Position numbers and translations under genes: made by a program. From Crambe crambe (lineage: Eukaryota > Porifera > Demospongiae > Poecilosclerida > Crambeidae), in contig OZ004598.1 of the NCBI GenBank assembly GCA_963924555.1, positions 806,001 to 870,000 of the forward strand: DNA of 64,000 nucleotides, written 5' to 3'. This document shows positions 25,401-35,300 of the stretch, one piece after another (positions within the stretch are counted from its first letter, which is position 1; every line of letters begins with the position of its first letter). The notes beneath the pieces are model-generated. The model saw nothing but the letters and a program-made list of their open reading frames with translations, was not told where the DNA came from and did no database searches.

Positions 25401-28400
25401 TAGGTAACTGCTCTACTTGGTATGCGGTTGGCTCTTGAAAAAAAATTACATGCCAAGTAGAAGAATAAACTTAAATTATGTCGTAATGTTTTTGGTCTCA
25501 CATGTACTCTAGAGCTTCATTCTTCCCTTCTCAGTACTGACTACTGTCATATTAGAGCCAAAAATTAAATGCCATTTTCTAATTTTCAGCCATTGCTAAC
25601 ACAGATAGTTCAGTGAGGCCAGCAGGACGCCATTTTCTTTTCTCTACATAGAATAGGTACGGAGCGCAACTTGAAAGGCCTATGGCTAAGTAGTTATGCT
25701 TCGAACTTAAGACTAAAGAAGAAAGGCTTCAAATATAGCACTAAAGCTAGCTAGTCAGCCATGAAAACTTCGTGCAAGGAGAATCCAGCAGCATGGAAAA
25801 TCACTAAAACTAAAGTAGGCTTTCCAGCTTATATGCTTGCAAATATAAGCTAATTATGCTACCTTTGGTACCTTGTTGCTCTTCTCTAGGCTTTAGTTAG
25901 TGCTTCATAGCGCCAGAGAGCAAGTCTCATGCATGCTCTAGTTCGAAACTCCACCCCTTGTTAATGGCATTAATGATTCTGTTTGGTATGCGGTTGCCCT
26001 TGGAAAAAAAACAAAAAATAAAATAAAATGAAAAACAAATAAATGCACTCTAGAACTTCATTCTTTTCATCACAAGAGCCAAACCATTTTCTCTTTCTCA
26101 GCCATTGCTCAACAAACACTGATAGTTTAGTAAGGCCAGCGGAACACCCCCACCCCCAGACAGATATGTATTTAGAAGTCACATACTATGTAATTTTTCA
26201 TATCGGCAATCCTACCCAATACATGCATGCTGAATGGTTAAGTGAGGTAGAGCTTAGACTAAAGCAGAAAAGCTTCAAATAATGTAGCACTAAAGCTAGC
26301 TAGTCACCAATAGCAGAGAGTTCTCAACTTATACACTTGGAAATATAAACTAACTACGCTACTTTCGGTACCTTGTTGCTCTTCTCTCTAGAGGCTTTAG
26401 TTGGCTGACTCTAGTTTGAAACCCTGTCTCTTGCGCGGCATAGCATCTATGGTTTTATAACACACCAATATCATTTTTCCTACTAACTTGGCAGGTGTGG
26501 TTTATCGATTTGCTGCTGCTGTTGGCCATGGAGAAAGCGTTTTAACATACCAAGAGACCATCTAGCTAGTAGTCATGATGTGGCTGAGCCTACCTTTCTG
26601 AAAGCCTTCTTTTTTCATGTTCCTGGATAACGTAAAGTCCTGGATAACGTAAAGACTGAAGGATGCCAGAGAATCAAGAGAAGAAAGCATCAGCTAGCTA
26701 GCTAGCCGGCCAGTCGATTATTGTCTGCTAGCAAACTCGTGATCCATTGATCATCATTCTTTGTCGGGAGCTCTAGGGGTAGGGGTAGGCATGGCCTGAC
26801 TGAGTGTCCGAATAAGGTACCAACTACCATTACATAATGGGTGAGTTATCAAAAGCTGAAAGGCCCTTTCACATGTGATCCTTTCCATCCCAAGCCCTAG
26901 CAAAGACACAAATCAGTGGTTTGAACCATGGTCCCCTAACCCAGGCTTTGCCCTGTGTATCTAGGATTTTGTGGTTAAATAATTTCACGCATGCGTAAGC
27001 AGTGTATATCAGGTCCTATTTTTCCCCTCCCCTGAAAAAAAAAAAAGGCCTGGGTACGAGGCTAAGTCTATGATTGGTAATTAACTTACCTGAACTGGAG
27101 TCTGTGGATGGAGTAGAATCTGGATGCTGAAGTTTCAGTTCATCTGTTAAATATCCACTCATTTCACACAACATTCTACAGTTACTTTATACCTTTTTGT
27201 TGTTGAATCTTTCGAACAATTCCGTGCTGACTGATAGTTCTGAGTGCTGCCATCAAACTCTCCCAGGAGGGTTTACCACTCTTCAACATCACATCATCTT
27301 CCTGATTGAGCCAATCAAAAACCAACTCTTCAAGTAATAACACCTTCCCACGCAGGTTGCTGTAGTGAAGTCCCAGAGCTCCACCCAATTGTATCAATTG
27401 TTCTTCATCTAGATCTTCCAAGCATTTAGTGACTTCAAAATGATCACTTTCTGTTAGTTGCACTACATACAATAAATACATGGCAAATAATATTTAGCTA
27501 GCATACTGAATTCATCTTTTCATTATAAAAGTTGATTGCTTGCGTTGCTTGAAGCCCCACCCACCCACTCCTAGTTTAAACTAGTAGCTAAAGGATAAGA
27601 TCTATATTTTCAATGTGTGTGACTATTACAAGCAACACTCTCAGCTTGAATCCTCCTCTATCTGGCAGTCTATCGGGTAGATAGGCCCCAGAAAGAACCC
27701 CCTATCCTCACCCCCTAAGGAGAAGTTGGAAAATGATTATCAAGACCTAATTGGGAAATATGACTCAGGCATAAGTACTGTTAATAATGACCAAGCCCAG
27801 CCCGGGACCTCCGCCTCCATTAGATCAGGTTGTCAGTTACTGGAGTGGGATACCGCACTCGCTCATAAACATAATGTACAGTGAGACAATTTTGGGTGGG
27901 CATTGGCAGTCTGATGAGTGGGAGAGGGGATAACAGCAGGAGAGAATGTCTATAGTCTGGTTTAGAGTACCATGTGATAAGGAACCAACAGTGCAGAAAC
28001 AGACACTTACGCAAGTAAGGTAAGCTTAGCAAAGAGTAGCTAAACCCAATAAGAGTCGGGTAATTCAGTCAGAAGAAGAAGTATAGCTATACTATATAGC
28101 TAGCTTACAAGGTGAGCTTAGAGCAGTGCCTAACAGTTAACATGTGCTTATAAGCGAGGTGCACCCAACACATTTTTAAAGCATGCGCCACAGACCAACA
28201 TTGGTAGCCAAAAAAATGCTTCCCCCCCATGCTCTGTAGCTATTGATTGGTAACTTACCTGAACTGGAGTGTAGACTGATTGCAGATGGTGGATGCCTAA
28301 GTTTCAGTTCATCTGTTAAAATATAATATCCACTCATTTTACACATCCTTCTTACAGTTACTTTGTACCTCTTTGTCGTTGAATCCATTGAGCAAATCCC

Positions 28401-31400
28401 ATAGTTCTGAGTGCTGTCATCAAGCTCTCCCAGGAGGGTTTACCACTCCTCAACATCACATCATCTTCCTCATTGAGCCAAGCAAAGACCAACTCATCAC
28501 ATAGTGACCGATCGCTACACTTCATCTTCTCCAGGTTACTGTAGTGGAGTCCCAGAGCTCCACCCAATTGTATCAATTCTTCCTTATTTAGATGATATTT
28601 CAAGCATTCAGCGACTTCAAAATGATCACTGATTGTTAGTTGCACTACATATAACAAATATGGTAACATACCTTCACACTTACAGGTCTAACCAGAGAGT
28701 GGAGCAATATTTTAAGAAACTATTGTTGTGAATTTTATTATTGAGAATTCACATATTTGCTTTGAAGCTATATAAAGTGATGCTATTAGCTCAATGCAAT
28801 GATACATGTACGGGGTAACATCACATCTATCACCTACGTAGGCTATGAAATAATTTATTCTCCATGGCTACTTTTGCTTTGAAAATGGTTAGGTCCTAAC
28901 ATTTTGTGTATATGTACCTACACCTAAGAAGTAATGGAGGTTCAATTTTGAAGTGTGGCCATTTCTACTCTGACCCTTCAACCTTAATGTAACTGGAGGC
29001 AATGATCACCTGTTACTTAACTCTGGAATCGTAGTTCCATACCAAAAATAAAAAAATACTCCCTTATTATTAATCTTCTGTGCATGCGTGAGAGTCGTTT
29101 GTGTCAGTCAGTCAAGCACTTCACAATTGTGGGTGAGCATTATTTGGAATATCACAGCGTAGATAGATAGGTGGCTTGCAGCTAAACGTTTTACTAAAAT
29201 TGTCATCTACTTGTGCTTGTGTCCGTTGCAAGGGTTAAAAATTCGCCATCTTGGAGATCAGGTGCATGAAACACTCATGTGTGGTACCACATCCCTTTCA
29301 TCACATGGCATCTTGTTAGTGCTATTGCAAGATGGTGGATTTTTAACCCTTCAGACGGACACTACCACAAGTAGGAATGCTTGATAGCTGCAAACTAGCT
29401 TCTATCTATGCTGCAATGTTCCAAATAATGCACATCTAAAATCGAGCTCGCCCACTGGTGCCATGCCCCTTGCAGCATACAATAAAATTAGAACATGCTT
29501 AGATGTTTGTAGTGCATGTTCTGTATACCGTAGCACAACACTTTAATGCTTTCATTAGGTGTAGGTGCTTGTATCTCCACAGAAAGCGTAAGATGTTGTT
29601 TGGGTGATAAGGCATAAGGCCATGCAGAAATACAAGCTAGAAGCTGATATAGAGTTTATTAGCAAGGTGAGCTTAATAAAGGATAATTACAGAAGCAAGA
29701 AAACCAGCGTCTAACTATTTTAAAATGTTTATAAGCTAGCGAGGTGTGCCGAATAAGCAACTACATATTTATATTAATACCTCCAAAACGTTTTCCCCCT
29801 CCAAGTGGTCCCTTTTCCAAGTAAATTGCTATTGTTAGACTATACCTCTGTCTTTTTCTTCAGTCACTCTACTTGGAGAGGGAGGAAGTAGTCTTGGTTC
29901 TGGACTGGAATTTCTGGTTTGTGTGGGCACATTTGTTGAACCTATTATTAGAATCAGAAGATAAATATATTTTTTCCCTTTCATTATAATACCTCTGTCT
30001 CTTTCTTCAGTCACTCTACTTGGAGAGGGAGGAAGTAGTCTTGGTTCTGGACTGGAATTTCTGGTTTGTGTGGGCACATTTGTTGAACCTATTATTAGAA
30101 TCAGAAGATAAATATATTTTTTCCCTTTCATTATAATACCTCTGTCTCTTTCTTCAGTCACTCTACTTGGAGAGGGAGGAAGTAGTCTTGGTTCTGGACT
30201 GGAATTTCTGGTTTGTGTGGGCACATTTGTTGAACCTATTATTAGAATCAGAAGATAAATATATTTTTTCCCTTTCATTATAATACCTCTGTCTCTTTCT
30301 TCAGTCACTCTACTTAGAGAGGGAGGAAGTAGTCTTGGTTCTGGACTGGAATTTCTGGTTTGTGTGGGCACATTTGTTGAACCTATTATTAGAATCAGAA
30401 GATAAATATATTTTTTCCCTTTCATTATAATACCTCTGTCTCTTTCTTCAGTCACTCTACTTGGAGAGGGAGGAAGTAGTCTTGGTTCTGGACTGGAATT
30501 TCTGGTTTGTGTGGGCACATTTGTTGAACCTATTATTAGAATCAGAAGATAAATATATTTTTTCCCTTTCATTATAATACCTCTGTCTCTTTCTTCAGTC
30601 ACTCTACTTGGAGAGGGAGGAAGTAGTCTTGGTTCTGGACTGGAATTTCTGGTTTGTGTGGGCACATTTGTTGAACCTGTTATTAGAATCAGAAGATAAA
30701 TATATTTTTTCCCTTTCATTATAATACCTCTGTCTCTTTCTTCAGTCACTCTACTTGGAGAGGGAGGAAGTAGTCTTGGTTCTGGACTGGAATTTCTGGT
30801 TTGTGTGGGCACATTTGTTGAACCTATATTATTAGAATCAGAAGATGAAGACAATTAGAAGGTGAGGCTGAATGCTTTGCAAAGGAATTGAAAGTGCGAT
30901 GTCATGATGTTTTTTGTTTTTATTTCTGTTTTTGTTCTTTTCCTTGCAAACAAAGATCGCCTTCCATTCCATTTCCTGGATGTGGATAAGGGAAATAGGG
31001 CAGGGGACTTAAATCAGAGATCATCAAGCTAGTAGGTGTCATTCCCATACACTCTGTACACACATCCGCGACTGGGAGTCAAGGGTTAAATGTGATGTCT
31101 TTTCAGACATGATACGGCTGCAAAAGATGGCCTGTTGTTACTAAATAATGATAGAAGCATATACCTTAATCATAACTTACGTAGCTGAGGTAGTAAGTAC
31201 AAAAAAATTATAGCAACTTTTACCAGATCTGCTGCATTAAGTGCACACTATTTTTCTGCCATGCCACACCCTTTTATCAGCTATGGCACCAAGGCTTGCT
31301 TTCAATGTCTCTCTGCATTGGACCAATCTTATTCTTACTCACCACGATTGCTACTTTTCATCAGCTATCATACAGGAATTTTGGATAGAGGGGGGACTAT

Positions 31401-32243
31401 GCATGTGGGCGTGCTTATGTGAGTGCTATGTAGAGATTTTTAAGACACAAAAGGTTGCACTGAAGTCGTGCTGAGGCATTCCTAGTCTTTTTAAAAGACT
31501 AACTTGTTAAGACACATTCAGTAATAATTAAAGGGGATTTCAATCAGAGGGGGATCTTCCCCTTTCCCCTCTGCTGTATGAAACCCTGGCCATTGTACAT
31601 GTCACAATAATTGGTCAACCAGTCAACAAAAGTGTGGTATAGTCAACAAGTCAAAGAAATCATTGTGCACAATACTCGAGAGATCAACAAAGATTCTAGG
31701 GTAGTCAAAAACTCGCGGACATTATGTATTGTATGGGAGTACTATTGTTCTGAACTTTGGAAATCTCCTAGCTATGCTGTGTATATTATTATGGACAGGT
31801 TTGAACATACTCTGTCAATGCTCCAAGATGTTATTCCCTATATCATGTGCACATATCATGCACTCTCATATGTTCATCCTAGACTGATCAGATGTGGAGT
31901 AGCTATTGATTCATTCACCTTTAAAAAGCTCACAAATCTTCAAGGCATCATCTGTTCTCTTTATTTTCAAGAGAGCTTCAATCAGTCTTCTATAAGTTGC
32001 CCGCATACTCAATTTTTGCGTCCATTTTGCCAAAAAGCCACTTCTCTTTCTCTCCTCCTTATTATAGTCCCTTTCAATGTCCTCCACAGCTAGTTCAGCA
32101 TCATCGATCAAGATTGGAGCCAACCTTCTCCACTCAGAGAGCGAGTGAGACACCTCATGAAAGCGATCACTAGTCACTTGTACGTCCAGAACATGCTCAT
32201 CCGTTATCTGGCAATGCCGAATTAGTTCATCTAGAGTAGTCAT
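13403..32243 (-). CDS. Poly-death-domain Roc-COR-like GTPase, 21 exons
   Basis: Predicted 1707-residue cytoplasmic signalling or scaffold protein. Exons in transcript order: 32243-31919 (death domain; SEWRRLAPIL, ATYRRLIEALL); seven 96-nt exons within 30823-29846; death/linker pairs 28644-28369/28312-28259, 27462-27193/27143-27090, 24539-24267/24217-24164, 21615-21343/21293-21240 and 20365-20090/20032-19970; 16407-14258 (GTPase); 14195-14138; 13674-13403 (final death domain; EWDDLAEALGL, SWTNLCTALR). Each tandem death domain carries a DDVM...SGKPSWESL core. The GTPase exon shows a P-loop GLPRSGKSS near residue 913, a switch-II-like DTGGQPEF near 1084 and a base-recognition-like GTHLD near 1190, then a COR-like region. 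The stretch between P-loop and switch is unusually long and Lys/Ser-rich. All joins up to the GTPase are phase 1 and the total is divisible by three, which supports one gene. Splitting into two genes, or exons I missed in the large introns, remains possible. Confidence 0.75.
13800..13922. repeat. Tandem duplication with (GA)n in last intron of the death-domain gene
   Basis: Two roughly 60-bp copies beginning GTCTGGCATAGTTGGTA and ending in a GAGAGA run then GACC (about 13802-13850 and 13863-13919). Confidence 0.65.
14868..14906 (-). repeat. In-frame 12-bp coding repeat (ESND)n in the GTPase exon
   Basis: TTGGATTCATCA is repeated three times on the plus strand, coding a short ESNDESNDESN stretch in the COR-like region. 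It is a simple tandem repeat inside coding DNA, likely length-variable. Confidence 0.8.
17230..18790 (+). pseudogene. Decayed tyrosine-recombinase transposon (Crypton/DIRS-type) remnant
   Basis: Two fragments lie in one intron, antisense to the death-domain gene. The first (about 17350-17650) reads APATIKQGYGKTL, then LSQSTIKL and, after a frameshift, SAIRFWYIEEGY, typical of the N-terminal core-binding part of these recombinases. It contains several stops. The second (about 18560-18790) reads LYTLAFYGFLHASEF followed by IKAKTDKTWKG, matching the family's catalytic-domain block around the first catalytic Arg, where His now replaces the usual Arg in GFLRxSEF. About 0.8 kb of unrelated sequence (17730-18540) separates them. 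The element is broken and not expected to be active. Family assignment is from remembered motifs. Confidence 0.6.
19187..19785. mobile_element. TTAA-flanked miniature inverted-repeat element (591 bp)
   Basis: A perfect 14-bp inverted terminal repeat, GGGTGCCGATACAT at 19191-19204 and its complement ending at 19781, is bounded on each side by TTAA (19187-19190 and 19782-19785). TTAA target duplication is the piggyBac-superfamily signature. The interior has a 114-codon open frame with no transposase resemblance, so this is a non-autonomous copy. It lies in the intron between the last death/linker pair and the GTPase exon. Confidence 0.75.
21238..27087. repeat. 2.92-kb tandem duplication, two nearly identical units
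   Basis: Unit 1 is 21238-24161 (2924 bp) and unit 2 is 24162-27087 (2926 bp). Each runs from the donor side of a linker exon, through a death-domain exon and a long intron, to the next linker exon. Introns match almost base for base. By eye I noticed only a handful of changes, including a two-base length difference in the A-run of CCCCTGAAAA (about 24110 versus 27036). A third, partial copy continues past 27088 through a linker exon into a death exon and diverges near 27314. The duplication added one death-domain module to the gene. Confidence 0.93.
21930..23500. repeat. Three diverged sub-repeats nested in each 2.9-kb unit
   Basis: Within the long intron, three blocks of roughly 500-550 bp share the order: CACTCTAGAGCTTC-type sequence, CTCAGCCATTGCTCA, TAGCACTAAAGCTAGCTAGTCA, then TACCTTGTTGCTCTTC and CTTTAGTTGG. 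Starts are near 21930, 22490 and 23060. They are far more diverged than the 2.9-kb units, so an older tandem expansion preceded the recent one. Unit 2 carries the same three at about +2924. Confidence 0.65.
29130..29455. repeat. Long imperfect inverted repeat (foldback element)
   Basis: Left arm about 29130-29262 and right arm about 29323-29455 are reverse complements with mismatches and small gaps. Anchor blocks are GGGTTAAAAATTCGCCATCTTG against CAAGATGGTGGATTTTTAACCC, TGTCCGTTG, GTAGATAGATAG and ATTATTTGGAA. The loop is about 60 bp. It sits in the intron between the 96-nt exon array and the first tandem death exon. No coding content was seen. Confidence 0.7.
29846..30823 (-). repeat. Seven-copy tandem array of 96-nt exon + 51-nt intron
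   Basis: A 147-bp unit is repeated seven times, nearly perfectly. Exon blocks start at 30823, 30676, 30529, 30382, 30235, 30088 and 29941 and each runs 96 nt. Each codes GSTNVPTQTRNSSPEPR followed by a LLPPSPSR-type Ser/Pro-rich stretch. The 51-nt spacers begin GTATTATAATG and end CTAATAATAG, with CTGAT/CTAAT branch-point-like sequence. Both parts are multiples of three and the spacer has no stop, so the whole array is also one open frame. I read the spacers as introns because phase (1-1) and both splice signals agree with the flanking exons. Reading through would insert a hydrophobic 17-residue segment per unit. Confidence 0.9.
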
Positions 32244-32378
32244 GTCAGATAGCTAGCTGAGCATGCACGCGCCCGGGATTGGTAAGGGGTCATCACGTAG
32301 TAATTTCCCCCGCGCGCGCTCTAATAAAAATAATTACAGTGATGAAATTCGAAAGTAATGATGAAGGAACAACGATGA

Positions 32379-35300
32379 TTATGCAGCAGTGTCTGGTGTC
32401 ATTCTACTCTGTCCATTAACAACCAACTTTTTCTGTGATGTATAATATTGACTACCATTACTATGTGAGAGATTACGAGTCCTCCCATCCTCCATCACTT
32501 CCTCTTGATCCTTCCGTCTACAGATCCATCGGCAGATCCACTTCTTCGTCTCCTTGACATTGATCACATAAATAAAATTGACCAATGGGAAGAGCTCTAG
32601 GAGTATGTAGCCAATCAGACTTATCCCTGGGTTCCGTAATCCTTCCAGCTGGGACCTGTCGCAGGGAGACGCCGGATTGTACCCTTGGCTCTCGCAGGCA
32701 AAGTACCATTTGAGAGCTGTTCTGAAGTTGGTGCTCACTCTAAGAGCCAGCGTGAAGGCGCTCAGGGCAAACACAATGAGGAAGGCGTAGTAGACAAATA
32801 CAATCAGGATCTTCCTCTCTCCCGTTCCCAGACGCAGGTGAGTCTTTGATCTTCTGAACCTGTGAGGTCGGTGACGGTAAACCTATAGAGGCAACAATGA
32901 TGCAATGTGATGTCATGGCAGCTTGATATTCAACAATGATGCAAAATACTGCTCTATCAAGTTGAATAGAAAAGGAGTTCTGTCCACAATCTCTATTTAT
33001 GCTCCGTTAGAATATTCCGTATGCCGTACATTGGAAGCATATACTTTGTGCGTGCATACACTTGAATTGAAAAACGATGCATAAGCTTCCCATGTACAGC
33101 ATATGGAAATTCGAATGCAATGGAAATCTACTTTAATCAGTGAAAACTGGAGATTGCTATAATTATTATTGCACTGAGACTCACATTCCATACCCTCACC
33201 TTCCACATCATCACGCATCCCATCCATATCCCACACTCACACATCCCACATCGTCATATTCCACACCCTCAACTTCCAGACCCAACATCCCACACCATCA
33301 CCTTCCACACACATCTTCATATTCCACACTCCCACCTTCCACACCAATACATCCCACATCTTCACACTCCACACCCTTACCATCTACACCATACATTCCA
33401 CACCCTCACCTTTCGCACATCCCAAAATGTTATTATGACAAAGGTCATGCCGATCTCAGAGAGGATGACAGAGGGAAGAACCAATGAGTAGAAACTGGCT
33501 TTTGGGTTCACTCCGGAGCAAAGGATGGGTGGGAAATTGGTCATCCCAAAACCGAAACCCTTAGGGAAGGCAGGGTTGTGCTGATCTGTAGTGGTATACA
33601 CTCCCATGGTTACCACACCTGGTATGAAACCTAACACGAATATCAACGTGACTAGGAGAGCGTGGACCACTTTGGTGCGCTTGAGTCTCTTGTAGGTTCT
33701 GAAGTGGAGAGGGAATCGTACAGTCCAGAAGAGGAGACCCACGTGAAAGAACCACCAGAGAGTGACTTGAAATAAACAGTGGTAGAAGACGATTCCTATA
33801 GCGGCAAAGGTGCATGTCAGATATCAATCACAGGTGGAGGTAATAAAATAATCCCTCGCCTTGCCACCCTTCCAGAGGCAAAAAAAAAAAAAAAAAACAA
33901 CAACAAAAAAAACAAACAAAAAAAACTACAAAATATCAAGTGAGAGAATCAAGAGAATCAAGACCCGAGGGTTTCTGAATCAGAATGAAAAATAACCAAT
34001 CAGGTTATCTTTTCATGTATCTGTTTACTTGCACTGATAATATATTTTTATAACCTTGATCAATGGTTTATATACAGAGACAAGTGAAACTTCTTAATTC
34101 AGGACCAGGAGAAAAAAAAACATTCAAGGTGATTAAAGGGGGTGTCCTCATTTCAGGAATATAATATGGAATGGAATTTTGGAATTTTAGGTAGGGGGTT
34201 TTCTATTGTGCTTTGAGTACTTACCTGCAATGATGCAGAAAGTGGTGGGTTCTGCAATGCTCATGAGGAGACTACGTGAACTGCAGAACAGTCCTCTGCG
34301 ATCCACAAAGTTGATCAAGAAGAATATATCTGCAGGTTACAAATTAACACGAACAACAACAATAACAACAAAATACACTTCAAAGCTGTACTGTATGGTA
34401 GGCAACTTGTACCTTGCACCCTGCACCCTGTACCAACATCCTGCCCATTTGGGAAATGATATGAGGTTGGATTGTCCATGTGTGCAATAGGTCACAGAAT
34501 TTTGCTCAGGGGGGGTCAAATGCCTAGAAATAAACCCTGTGTCATATCCTGAAGTTGGCCATCTAATAGGGTAGAGTGCAAGGGTACAGTGCATATCCTG
34601 AGAAGAGTACAATGTATATCCTGAGAAGAATACTGACGGGCTAAAGTGTAACTTTTCATAATAGGGATACTGACATGAAACTGTCTTGTATTAGAGAGGC
34701 CTTGCATTTTGGGGAGTTGCTATGACTACTCTATTTAGACTCACTAAGTATCAGAAGATCAACGGTCAAGTAGACAATGAAGACAGCAGGGAAGACAAAC
34801 CTGGATCAATGTTCGTGGGCAAGGATGTTAGTGAACAAGGGAAGTATGAACATGAGAGAGAACTGGTGTGTAGTTTAATGGAGGCAAGTATTTGATATGT
34901 TTACAGCTACATAAGGAAGTATGGTGTATGAAAGGGCAAGGAACCTAGCAACATGTTGGAAAACTTATAATGATGGTGTATGAAAGGGCAAGGAACCTAG
35001 CAACATGTTGGAAAACTTATATAATGATTTCATGACATGAAAAGAGCTTCCAATGATGGAAGGAAATGATAGAATGAAAGTTCAGGAGAAATGAGATGGC
35101 TATCAAGGAAGCAGGTCAGTTGAATGAATATGGCATGTGTGGGTGTATTGCATGCAAGTCATGATTCATTGTACCCCATACTGACAAGATTTCTGATCTT
35201 CTCTCAGATTAAATCTAAGAGGATCAAAAAATCAAAATTTCCTGGGGGAGTATGCCCCCAAACCCGCACACTTTGTATGTTATAGTTCTTCACTATTCAC

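Noticed and set aside
29846-30823. CRISPR-like repeat array
   Set aside because: The units are identical over their full 147 bp with no variable spacers, in an animal genome. It is a tandem exon-intron repeat.
29835-30854. A 339-codon repetitive protein read straight through the array
   Set aside because: Starts at TTG and reads through seven spacers that all carry matching donor and acceptor signals in the gene's phase. Treated as exons plus introns, with read-through kept as an open possibility.
31611-32093. 160-codon plus-strand frame opposite the first death-domain exon
   Set aside because: Antisense to an exon with clear domain content and correct phase; no recognisable features of its own.
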